From assembly GCA_002070275.1 (NCBI GenBank), contig MWCY01000001.1, positions 86,144-150,143 on the forward strand: a DNA stretch of 64,000 nucleotides, written 5' to 3'. The notes beneath the pieces were generated by a model that worked only from the letters and a program-made list of their open reading frames with translations, was not told where the DNA came from and searched no databases. Made by a program: the position numbers and the translations under genes. Numbering within the stretch: position 1 is the first letter of the stretch; each line of letters begins with the position of its first letter. Shown here piece after piece: positions 16,872 to 24,600 of this stretch. The stretch is from Candidatus Hydrogenedentes bacterium ADurb.Bin170. GTDB lineage: Bacteria > Hydrogenedentota > Hydrogenedentia > Hydrogenedentales > CAITNO01.

Positions 16872-17896
16872 CCCGATCTGTACGTATTATCAGCGTTTTT
16901 CTGGCGCTTTCTCTCTTCTTCGGTCTGGCAGTTTCCTTTCTTCGTCTGGCTGATACGCAGAGGCGCACCCTGGCAACGGATGAAGTCCTTTATCTGCCCA
17001 ATGAAAAATTGCTCACCTATTTCACAGCGGGTCTGAATTGTGTTATCGCCGACTTTATCTGGCTTCACTGCATCCAATATACAGCTCATGAACACAGGGG
17101 CAAGCGGGTTTTCAAATGGATGGAGCATATGCTGACAACGGCGACACGGCTGGATCCATACTACGTTGCCGTCTATCGCTTCGGCGCCATGTTTCTCGCT
17201 GCTTTACGTGCCGACCCTGAAGCCAGCCTGTCGCTTGCCTATGCCGGAATTTCCATTAATCCTCATGCCTGGCAGCTTCCGTATGAAGCGGCAATGGTCT
17301 ACCTGCTGAACAAAGGTGAAGAGCCGAATTCCAAATATCTTGCTACGAAGCTGTTAACGCTGGCGACGGCAACAGGCAGGGCGCCGGGCGGGATTGTAAA
17401 CTTAACGGCGAAATTACAGGACGAATTTAATCTGCTCGAAGTGGAGCAGGGCATGTGGCAGGAAATGGCTGCCAGCCCGGACAGTTTTTTAAGCGAACTG
17501 GGACAGAGAAAATTGATCGAGATAGAACTGCGCAAAATTTGCGGTGTTCTGGATAAGCAGGCGCAGCGGTTTTATCAGGAAAAGGGCCGTTATCCCGCCT
17601 CTCTGGAGACTCTTCTTCAGGCAGGCATGATCCCGTATCTGCCTGAAGATCCGCTGGGCGGTACGTTTTTTCTGGATGATGCCGGAAAATCTTATAACAC
17701 GACGCTGCTTGAAGATGAGGTTATACGCGCCAGAAATACACTGATTAACGCTGTGGACAGGTATCATGCGAAGCACATCGCTTACCCAACTTCCCTGCAG
17801 GCGCTGGTGGAAGCAGGGGAGCTTAATGAAATTCCGGCGCATCCTTACCCCGGGAAGCACTGGGAGTATGATCCGTTTTCCGGTGAAGTGAATTAG
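16868..17896 (+). CDS. Membrane-anchored helical protein with duplicated pseudopilin-like motif
   Basis: A 342-residue protein of no assigned function. An N-terminal uncleaved signal anchor (about residues 6-26) precedes a helical, TPR-like region (about 60-160) containing N-E-K-L-L-T-Y-F, A-D-F-I-W-L and T-R-L-D-P-Y-Y motifs. The C-terminal third carries two tandem copies of a pattern found at the start of GspG/major pseudopilin globular domains: Y-x-x-K-G-R-Y-P-A-S-L-x-x-L-x-x-A-G and Y-H-A-K-x-x-A-Y-P-T-S-L-x-A-L-V-x-A-G, each followed by I-P and a Pro-rich stretch. It is the third gene of the ABC exporter operon and likely acts with it at the inner membrane. Confidence 0.65.
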   Translation: MTRSVRIISVFLALSLFFGLAVSFLRLADTQRRTLATDEVLYLPNEKLLTYFTAGLNCVIADFIWLHCIQYTAHEHRGKRVFKWMEHMLTTATRLDPYYVAVYRFGAMFLAALRADPEASLSLAYAGISINPHAWQLPYEAAMVYLLNKGEEPNSKYLATKLLTLATATGRAPGGIVNLTAKLQDEFNLLEVEQGMWQEMAASPDSFLSELGQRKLIEIELRKICGVLDKQAQRFYQEKGRYPASLETLLQAGMIPYLPEDPLGGTFFLDDAGKSYNTTLLEDEVIRARNTLINAVDRYHAKHIAYPTSLQALVEAGELNEIPAHPYPGKHWEYDPFSGEVN

Positions 17897-17997
17897 CGTT
17901 TCTCCCGAAAGGATGAGCACTTCTGTCCTGCAGACAAAAGATTTCCCGAATTCCTTTCTCTGTATCGATTTTTGTTGTGAAAGCAGTAACTGATGAA

Positions 17998-18014
17998 AGA
18001 GGGGCAGCCCCTCT
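17998..18014 (+). other. GC-rich hairpin just upstream of XPB-like helicase start
   Basis: AGAGGGGC-A-GCCCCTCT, a perfect hyphenated palindrome, ends 12 bases before the ATG of the helicase gene, where the ribosome site would be. No Shine-Dalgarno sequence is seen between the hairpin and the ATG. It has no T-run, so it is not an obvious terminator. Confidence 0.5.
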
Positions 18015-18026
18015 CCGGACAACCAG

Positions 18027-19730
18027 ATGACACGTTATGAAGAAAAGCCCGTTATTGTTCAGTCAGACAGATCCATACTGCTCGAAACGGACGGGCCGTT
18101 ATTCGAAGAGGCAAGGGATTGCCTGGCCGCTTTTTCCGAGCTGGTTAAATCGCCGGAGCATATCCACACATACAAATTAAGCCCGCTCGCGCTATGGAAT
18201 GCCGCTTCTCTGGGCCTGTCTGCCACTGAGGTGGTTGATTCGCTTAAACGCTTCAGCCGCTATGAAATACCGCAGAATATTCTTGCGGATATTCAGGATC
18301 AGATGTCCCGTTACGGGCGCATCAAGCTGTATCGCAAGGATGACGGCGGTCTTGTGCTGTCAGCAGATCATCCGCTGCTTATCCGTGAATTGCTCAGCCA
18401 TCGGCAGATTAAAGATCTGGTTTTTCCGGCAGAAGACACGCATACCCTTTCTGTCAAAGCGGAAAACCGGGGAAATCTGAAGTCGGCGCTTATAAAAATA
18501 GGATTTCCTGTTGAAGATCTTGCGGGCTATGCTGACGGTGCGCCGCTGGAAATAGCGGTTCGGGAAACAACACTTTCCGGACGGCCTTTCGGCCTGCGCC
18601 AGTATCAGAAAGAATCTGTGGATGCCTTCTATCTGAATGGATCCAATCAGGGCGGAAGCGGTGTGATTGTGCTGCCCTGCGGTGCAGGCAAAACCATCGT
18701 CGCTATCGGCGCCATAGCGGCAGTCAAAAGCCATACCCTTATCCTTGCCACCAATACGGTAGCGCTTCGCCAGTGGAAAAGCGAGCTGCTGGATAAGACC
18801 ACATTGCGTGAAGATGACATCGGGGAGTACAGCGGCGACAAAAAAGAAGTGCGGCCTGTAACGATTGCGACCTATCAGGTGCTGACTTACCGCAAAACAA
18901 AAAACAGTCCATTCACACACTTTGATCTGTTTGACAAAGCGCTGTGGGGGCTCGTGGTCTATGACGAAGTGCACACCCTTCCGGCGCCGGTTTTTCGGGC
19001 GACGGCTTCCATTCAGGCAAAGCGCCGGCTGGGGCTCACTGCCACGCTGGTTCGTGAAGACGGTCAGGAAGAGGAAGTGTTCAGTCTGATCGGCCCAAAA
19101 AAATATGATGTGCCCTGGAAGGTTCTGGAAAAACAGGGCTGGATTGCAGAAGCGGCTTGTGCCGAAATTCGTGTGCCTTTGCCTGATAACCTGCGGTTCG
19201 AATATGCGGTGGCCCCGAAAAGGAACAAATTCAGAATCGCTTCCACCAATCCTGAAAAGATAGTGCTGTGCGAAAAACTGATTGAAAGCCATAAAGAAGA
19301 CAATATTCTCGTTATAGGTCAGTACCTGAGCCAGTTGAAAGAAATTGCACGGCACTTCAAGGCACCCATCATTACAGGGCAGACGCCGGTAGGCAGACGG
19401 CAGGAACTTTATGCCGCATTTCGAAAAGGAGACATCAAACTGATCATTGTATCCAAAGTCGCTAATTTTGCCATTGATCTTCCTGATGCCAATGTGGCAA
19501 TTCAGGTGAGCGGCACCTTCGGTTCGCGGCAGGAGGAAGCGCAGCGGCTGGGGCGTATCCTGCGGCCCAAAGTCTCGGCATCCCCTCAGGCGTGCTTTTA
19601 CTCTCTGGTCAGTAAAGATACCTGTGATCAGGATTTTGCATTGAAGCGTCAGATGTTTTTGACTGAGCAGGGATACCAGTACAGGATCGTGGAAGCGGCA
19701 CGACTGGATGAGTTCATGCAGGGCGAATAA
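18027..19730 (+). CDS. XPB/ERCC3-like superfamily 2 DNA helicase
   Basis: A bacterial XPB-type 3'-5' helicase/translocase, 567 residues. An N-terminal damage-recognition-like domain (about 1-180) is followed by helicase domain 1 with Walker A in P-C-G-A-G-K-T (217-223), the D-E-V-H box (313-316) and T-A-T-L at 338-341. The XPB-specific R-E-D motif is present at 343-345, which separates it from generic DEAD-box proteins. Helicase domain 2 contains the I-I-V-S-K-V-A-N-F-A-I-D and Q-R-L-G-R-I-L-R-P motif VI. The role is likely DNA repair or transcription-coupled processes. The start ATG at 18027 lacks a clear ribosome site. A HAD phosphatase gene begins two bases after its stop codon. Confidence 0.9.
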   Translation: MTRYEEKPVIVQSDRSILLETDGPLFEEARDCLAAFSELVKSPEHIHTYKLSPLALWNAASLGLSATEVVDSLKRFSRYEIPQNILADIQDQMSRYGRIKLYRKDDGGLVLSADHPLLIRELLSHRQIKDLVFPAEDTHTLSVKAENRGNLKSALIKIGFPVEDLAGYADGAPLEIAVRETTLSGRPFGLRQYQKESVDAFYLNGSNQGGSGVIVLPCGAGKTIVAIGAIAAVKSHTLILATNTVALRQWKSELLDKTTLREDDIGEYSGDKKEVRPVTIATYQVLTYRKTKNSPFTHFDLFDKALWGLVVYDEVHTLPAPVFRATASIQAKRRLGLTATLVREDGQEEEVFSLIGPKKYDVPWKVLEKQGWIAEAACAEIRVPLPDNLRFEYAVAPKRNKFRIASTNPEKIVLCEKLIESHKEDNILVIGQYLSQLKEIARHFKAPIITGQTPVGRRQELYAAFRKGDIKLIIVSKVANFAIDLPDANVAIQVSGTFGSRQEEAQRLGRILRPKVSASPQACFYSLVSKDTCDQDFALKRQMFLTEQGYQYRIVEAARLDEFMQGE

Positions 19731-19731
19731 A

Positions 19732-20397
19732 ATGGCTGACTCTTTGCACACAGAAATTCCGTTGCTTCTTTTCGATTATGATGGTGTGATCGCCGATTCT
19801 TTTCAGGTGTATTTTGAAGAATTTCTTAAGGCATGCGCTCAGATGGGCTATGGTCAGTTCAATTCACGGGAAAGTTTTCTGAAACTCTTTGACAGAAACC
19901 TGCTGGTTCAGGCGCTTCGTGCCGGGTTTTCACTGACCCAACTAAAAAAACTGGCCGTTGATTTTATGCCGCAAATGGAAAAGGCAAATGCCCGGATCAG
20001 TCCCTTTCCCGAGATGCCTGCGATTCTGGCGACACTAAGTGCCCGGTTCCCGACGATTATCATTACTTCCAATGCAACTGCTGTAGTGCAGAAATTTGTT
20101 GCCGACCATGGGCTTGCCCTGATCTATGATGCGATTGGAAGCGACATCGAACCCAGTAAAGTCAAAAGAATCCGGCGCGCACGAAGACTTTTTCCGGCGC
20201 ATAAACCCTATTATATCGGTGATACCCGGGGGGATATGCTTGAGGCACGAAGAGCGGGGGCTGTGGCGGTCGGTGCAGGCTGGGGCTGGCATGATACAGC
20301 CCGATTACGCAGCGGTAAAGCGGCTCACATTGTAGACACACCGGCGGGGCTTCTGGAGTTTTTTCAGAGGCAGATACATTATCGGGGTAGTTCCTGA
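19732..20397 (+). CDS. HAD-superfamily phosphatase
   Basis: A 221-residue HAD hydrolase, subfamily I-A cap type. Motif I D-Y-D-G-V-I-A-D-S, motif II I-I-T-S-N-A-T, the motif III lysine in the P-S-K-V-K-R region, and motif IV Y-I-G-D-T-R-G-D-M are complete. Overall it looks like a phosphoglycolate phosphatase-type enzyme, but substrate assignment is not safe. The ATG at 19732 lies one base after the helicase stop codon, implying co-translation; it may detoxify 2-phosphoglycolate from DNA repair, an inference from the pairing with XPB. An upstream in-frame ATG at 19708 overlaps the helicase gene. Confidence 0.85.
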   Translation: MADSLHTEIPLLLFDYDGVIADSFQVYFEEFLKACAQMGYGQFNSRESFLKLFDRNLLVQALRAGFSLTQLKKLAVDFMPQMEKANARISPFPEMPAILATLSARFPTIIITSNATAVVQKFVADHGLALIYDAIGSDIEPSKVKRIRRARRLFPAHKPYYIGDTRGDMLEARRAGAVAVGAGWGWHDTARLRSGKAAHIVDTPAGLLEFFQRQIHYRGSS

Positions 20398-21131
20398 TCC
20401 GGATACAGAATGACATCGGCCTTGAGCCTGTGCAGCAGCGGGGTGCTCCCCCCTTTACATCGGGCAAGGCACCCGATATAGCCTTCATCAACCCAAAAAT
20501 GATTCAGAACCGTTGTGTCTTTTTCCGGTGCACTTTTTTGCAGCTCCGCCTTGAGATAAGGCAGCAGGGCGGGTGCCATCTCCAGTTTAAAGCGTGCTTC
20601 CAGCGCTGTCCAGCAGGCGGTAAAAAACAGGGACTCTCTTTCAGCATCATTTTCAAACTGTACCAGCTGTGCCTGCCAGCGGGGCGGAAATAATTTCGCC
20701 GCAACCGAAGGGTATTGTGCGGGGCTGCTTAATTTCTCCACATCCACTCCCGATACTTCCTGTCCGAGCGCCACGACGACCCAGATGCCGCAATGGCTGG
20801 TTGTCATTTCCATCCGGGTATCGCCGAAATGCTGCTGGAGGAAGGCGCGCATGAGATAGGCCATGCTCTTATGTCTTTTGCTTTTTTCATCCGAATAGTT
20901 TGTGAGATGCCGGCGCTGACGCATCGGAAGTTTCTGAAAAGCAGGAGATTTTTCAATATCTCTGAAATGAGAAATCGCTGTGCTGACAATCAAAAGGTTG
21001 TCCCCTTTGAATGTGTGTGCAGGCGGCAGTCCTTCCTGCCAGCAGGAAGGCATAATCTGCCATGCGTCTTTTCCATTTACCCATGAGAAAGATTCAGGTG
21101 TGCTGCTGTCGGGGCGGATAAAAGAGTCCAT
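20379..21131 (-). CDS. 4'-phosphopantetheinyl transferase (Sfp type)
   Basis: Transfers the phosphopantetheine arm of CoA to carrier-protein serines. The 250-residue product shows the two signature blocks of the Sfp superfamily: G-V-D-V-E (magnesium site, about residue 140) and F-x-x-x-C-W-T-A-L-E-A-R-F-K (W-T-x-x-E-A-x-x-K, about 180). Length fits the Sfp/EntD class rather than AcpS. The ATG at 21131 begins one base past the stop codon of the GntR gene, so the two are coupled. No polyketide or nonribosomal peptide genes lie in the window, so its carrier protein is elsewhere. Its 3' end overlaps the convergent HAD gene by 19 bases. Confidence 0.85.
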   Translation of the reverse strand: MDSFIRPDSSTPESFSWVNGKDAWQIMPSCWQEGLPPAHTFKGDNLLIVSTAISHFRDIEKSPAFQKLPMRQRRHLTNYSDEKSKRHKSMAYLMRAFLQQHFGDTRMEMTTSHCGIWVVVALGQEVSGVDVEKLSSPAQYPSVAAKLFPPRWQAQLVQFENDAERESLFFTACWTALEARFKLEMAPALLPYLKAELQKSAPEKDTTVLNHFWVDEGYIGCLARCKGGSTPLLHRLKADVILYPDQELPR

Positions 21132-21132
21132 C

Positions 21133-21540
21133 TTATTTCCGGTTTGGTTCCGCAAGAAGACTGCGGATCAGGTCAAAGATTTCGTTTTCCGAAAGGCCTG
21201 CTTTCAGGGCATCGGCCAAAGATTTTCGGAATGCTGTGTGAATTTGTGCGAATGCTTCTGCTTTCCCTTTTTCAATCGCCTGATCGCTTAAAAACACACC
21301 GACGCCCCGTTGTACTGTAATCATGTTTTTTTCTTTCAGCAGGCGATAGGCGCGCGCGGCAGTATTCATATTCACCTTTAAATGCCGGGCGAGCTCACGG
21401 GTCGAAGGCAGTTGGTCTCCCGGCTGCAAGGTTCCGGACAGTAGACACAAAGCAACTAGAAAAACAATTTGCCGGTAAATGGGCAACGGCTCTTTGGTGC
21501 TGACAGAACCCAGGCAGGCAGGAATCTCTTTTTGATACAT
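21133..21540 (-). CDS. GntR-family transcriptional regulator (YtrA subfamily)
   Basis: A 135-residue regulator: N-terminal winged helix with P-I-Y-R-Q-I, L-Q-P-G-D-Q-L-P-S-T-R-E-L-A and the V-N-M-N-T-A-A-R-A-Y-R-L-L-K-E recognition helix, then a short helical C-terminus of about 50 residues instead of an effector domain. This is the YtrA arrangement, often controlling ABC transporter operons. Here it is directly followed by the phosphopantetheinyl transferase, and no ABC operon lies next to it. The most likely targets are its own operon or a distant transporter; not determinable here. Confidence 0.85.
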   Translation of the reverse strand: MYQKEIPACLGSVSTKEPLPIYRQIVFLVALCLLSGTLQPGDQLPSTRELARHLKVNMNTAARAYRLLKEKNMITVQRGVGVFLSDQAIEKGKAEAFAQIHTAFRKSLADALKAGLSENEIFDLIRSLLAEPNRK

Positions 21541-21569
21541 GGCGAAAAGATCTCTGAAGACAGCAGGCC

Positions 21570-23306
21570 TTATTCTTCTTTAGCTTTTGGTTTGGACGCC
21601 GGTTTTCGGGCGGCAGCTTTCTTTTTTGGCGGTGCTTTTGCTTTTGCCTTTGCTCCGGTCTGTGTTCCGGCTGATACGCTGCCGCTGTCAGCAGGAGATT
21701 CCCGCACATCCTGTGCTTCAGAAGTTTCCCCTTCGAGCAGGGAAAAAAGACTGCTTTGCCTGAACTGCCGCCACGCTATCAGCAGGAAGCCCAATCCGAA
21801 AAGGAGCCAGGGAAGAAATACAGGACCGCCCGGCAAAAGCCGCCGGGCAGGTGCTGCCACCGGAAAAGCATCAACAAAGCGTTTCATTACCACATGCTCG
21901 GGTTGTGTTTTCTCAGTCCAGTCCAGCAAAGCACCGCGGGAATCAACTGTGTGATGTACGGTATGAAAACGTCCGTAGGGATCAAAAACCCCGGACACAC
22001 CTGTGTTGGCGCTGTGCAGCAGAGGCAGGCCTGTTTCAATTGCCCGCATTCGCGCAATTTCCAGTTCCTGGAGGATAGCATTGGAATTGCCAAACCACGC
22101 CAGATTGGTCACTACGATAAGCGCATCGGCGCCTTTCTGCCGCAATGTTTCCGCCATCGGTCCGAAGAGCACTTCAAAGCAAATGAGTGGCGCAAGCTTC
22201 CTTCCATGCAGAGAAAATACCTGCTGTTCCTTGCCGGCGGTGATGCCGCCGAAGGCAATTCTGCTGACGAAAGGAATATAATTTTCCAGGGGAATATATT
22301 CACCGAAAGCGGCGAGACGAATTTTATCGTAGCAGCCCGCTTCTTTACCGTTCGGATCGAAGAGCACACTTGAGTTGTAGCTATCCCCCGTCGAGGGATC
22401 GTCCCGGACAGTTCCTGTGAAAATATAGGTTCCGGCGGTTCGGGCAATGTCCGAGAGTGCTTCGTGAAACAGCGGGATTTTATAGTCGACTGTAAGCAGC
22501 GCTTCCGGCCATATTACGATGTCCGCTTTTTTGTGGTTTACCAGAGACTGGGTGAGGTTGCCGGTTTTGCGCAGCATTTCGCCGTAATAATCAGAATCCC
22601 ACTTCATTTCCTGTGAAAAATTAGGCTGAATAATTCCGGCATTCAGCGGGAGCGACTCATAATCTGCCTCCTGAAACAGGAAATAGCCGCCTGCGGTCAG
22701 TCCGCCGAGAAGCAGAATAACAGAGAGGATGCGCAACACAAAATGTTGTCTTTCGGTGTAGATCTTGGCAATCAGTGTGTTGATCAGCACCAGAAAAAAG
22801 GAAAGAAGAGAAACGCTGCCAATGGAGGCAAACTGTGCCACATAGCGATTTGCACCTTGTGTATAACCCAGCGCCGACCAACCGAATCCGGTAAAAAGAC
22901 GTGCCTGCAGCAGTTCCATCCCAACCCAAAAGCAGGAAAAGCCTATTGCTGTTGTGTATCTGCCCCCTGCGTCACGAAAATACACCCAGGCTCCCGCCGG
23001 AAGAAGCCAGAAGAGAGCAAGGATAAGACATAGCCCCTGCTGCGCAAGCACCGCCCAGCCGCCTGCCCAGAAAATGTTTGCCCAAAGCCACTGAAGCAGG
23101 ATGGTATGAAAAAGCCAGCCGCAGAGAAAGAAGCGTCGCAGAGTCGATTTTGCTGTTCCTGTTTTGGTGTGTATCAGAAGCGGAACGAGTGCAAACAGGG
23201 CAAGCCGGTAACGATGGTACCGCGGAAACGCCAAAGAGAGCAGAAGCGCACTGAGCAGTACACCTGCTGCAGGGCGATATTTTTTTTTAATGATGGAAAC
23301 TGCCAT
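21570..23306 (-). CDS. lnt: Apolipoprotein N-acyltransferase with basic C-terminal tail
   Basis: Inner-membrane enzyme for the last step of lipoprotein maturation. N-terminal hydrophobic helices (about residues 10-215) precede the nitrilase-like domain with the Glu-Lys-Cys triad in I-W-P-E-A-L-L, D-K-I-R-L-A-A-F-G-E-Y-I-P and L-I-C-F-E-V-L-F-G, then a last transmembrane helix near 500. At 578 residues it is longer than usual. The excess is a C-terminal Ala/Lys/Pro-rich tail of about 50 residues that would lie in the cytoplasm. Its presence supports an outer membrane with triacylated lipoproteins, consistent with the lipobox protein at 30155 and the Lol genes at 56.6-58.6 kb. Confidence 0.92.
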   Translation of the reverse strand: MAVSIIKKKYRPAAGVLLSALLLSLAFPRYHRYRLALFALVPLLIHTKTGTAKSTLRRFFLCGWLFHTILLQWLWANIFWAGGWAVLAQQGLCLILALFWLLPAGAWVYFRDAGGRYTTAIGFSCFWVGMELLQARLFTGFGWSALGYTQGANRYVAQFASIGSVSLLSFFLVLINTLIAKIYTERQHFVLRILSVILLLGGLTAGGYFLFQEADYESLPLNAGIIQPNFSQEMKWDSDYYGEMLRKTGNLTQSLVNHKKADIVIWPEALLTVDYKIPLFHEALSDIARTAGTYIFTGTVRDDPSTGDSYNSSVLFDPNGKEAGCYDKIRLAAFGEYIPLENYIPFVSRIAFGGITAGKEQQVFSLHGRKLAPLICFEVLFGPMAETLRQKGADALIVVTNLAWFGNSNAILQELEIARMRAIETGLPLLHSANTGVSGVFDPYGRFHTVHHTVDSRGALLDWTEKTQPEHVVMKRFVDAFPVAAPARRLLPGGPVFLPWLLFGLGFLLIAWRQFRQSSLFSLLEGETSEAQDVRESPADSGSVSAGTQTGAKAKAKAPPKKKAAARKPASKPKAKEE

Positions 23307-23534
23307 ATTTTATTGACCGATCCTTAGCGAATTCCTGGCTGATGTGTAGTCTGTCGTTGTCAATCTAGTGAGATGTAATCATTTCTGATTTTCTGCTCCA
23401 GGAGGGCGGCTATTTGTATCCCTCACCTGCAAGCGGTTAAAGTAGTCATTGTAAGCAGAGCCCATGCTTACCCTGTCTTCAGGCGGTTGTGATGTACCCC
23501 GCTTATACCAATAACCCGTTCTTGTGGATACAGT

Positions 23535-24569
23535 ATGATAACACCCCCGGACATTTCAAGAAGAGAATTTATTGTGGGCACCGGCAGATTCTCGGCGGCG
23601 CTGGGTATGGTAGCGGTATGCGGAAATTTGCTGCCCCAAGCCGCCGCAGGCAATGGCTGTATTGTAATCGGAGCAGGCAGCCGGGGCGAATGCTGTCTGC
23701 AAACCCTGCTTCAATGCCGATATCCTGTTGCCGCGTTATATGACAAAGATACCGGAAGAGCGGAGCGTCTCTCGCGCGGATACGGCATTCCGTCGCTGGA
23801 TGTCGCTGCTCCGGATAGATGGGCAGGGCGGCACCCTTTTATTCTCGCTGTGCCCTCTTCGGAAGTACCTGAACTTATCAGCGCGCTGAAGATGGAAGAT
23901 GTGCCTGTTTTGCTTGATTTTTCCACAGAATCTTCAGTCCTCCATGTGCTAAGGATTCTGGCGGAGTGTTCACTGAAGAAGGCAGCGGCGGTTTTAACGG
24001 CAGTAAGTCCGGCCATTGAGGGGCTGCGCCGCTTTATCGCTCAGGAACGCCCCGGGCCTTTGCAAAGAATTCACTGTTCACAGGGTTGTTGTGAACAGAC
24101 GCTTCTTCTTGAAAAGCATGTTCGCAGCCTTTTTATGATTCTTTCGCTTTGCTCCAACGATGAAGTGAGCCGCTATTTTTCTGTTTATTCCGGCTGCACA
24201 GGGGGACAAAGCGATGCCCACAGCACGTTAATGAGCTCTTTGTCCTTTGTTTCCGGGCTGCAGGCCGAGTTGATTACAACTACTGCCGATACTGTGCCGC
24301 TTCGCATGACTTTTCGGGGAGAGAAAAAACGTATGCGGCTGGATGTTGCATCCTGTGCTGCAGCAATGCACTGTTTATCAATGGAGGAAGTGCGGATACG
24401 GAGTATTCACGACTGGTGTGCCACCTGGTATGAGAAAAAGTGCCTTGAAAGCACCCCGACAACGCATGCTACACTCTTGCTGTCAATGTTGCAGCAGTTG
24501 GGGCGTTCTGTCCCTATCGCAGAAATTTCCAACAATATTATTTTTCCCACCTACACCTGTAAGGCATGA
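23535..24569 (+). CDS. Tat-exported, divergent Gfo/Idh/MocA-like protein
   Basis: A 344-residue protein with a twin-arginine signal near the N-terminus (S-R-R-E-F-I-V-G...) and then a Rossmann start I-V-I-G-A-G-S-R-G-E. The order of secondary structure and the A-V-P-S-S-E-V-P segment fit a Gfo/Idh/MocA oxidoreductase, but the E-K-P motif is replaced by D-F-S-T (V-L-L-D-F-S-T-E-S), so the catalytic lysine is missing. The protein is cysteine-rich in its second half. The ribosome site is weak. It directly precedes another Tat-exported protein (31-base gap). Function unknown; it could be a cofactor-binding, non-enzymatic periplasmic protein. Confidence 0.65.
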   Translation: MITPPDISRREFIVGTGRFSAALGMVAVCGNLLPQAAAGNGCIVIGAGSRGECCLQTLLQCRYPVAALYDKDTGRAERLSRGYGIPSLDVAAPDRWAGRHPFILAVPSSEVPELISALKMEDVPVLLDFSTESSVLHVLRILAECSLKKAAAVLTAVSPAIEGLRRFIAQERPGPLQRIHCSQGCCEQTLLLEKHVRSLFMILSLCSNDEVSRYFSVYSGCTGGQSDAHSTLMSSLSFVSGLQAELITTTADTVPLRMTFRGEKKRMRLDVASCAAAMHCLSMEEVRIRSIHDWCATWYEKKCLESTPTTHATLLLSMLQQLGRSVPIAEISNNIIFPTYTCKA

Positions 24570-24600
24570 TCGCCTTTTGTCTTTTGAGAAAGGAAAAACC

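Noticed and set aside
18360..19751. A 463-codon minus-strand open frame opposite the XPB-like helicase.
   Set aside because: The plus strand encodes every helicase motif; the antisense translation shows no recognisable domain and no ribosome site was found.
23357..23362. TTGACA on the minus strand upstream of lnt.
   Set aside because: No -10 hexamer at a suitable distance, so not reported as a promoter.
24343..24600. Upstream extension of the exported isomerase-like gene overlapping the preceding gene.
   Set aside because: The Tat signal begins at the ATG at 24601 with a good ribosome site; the extension is out of frame with the real upstream gene.
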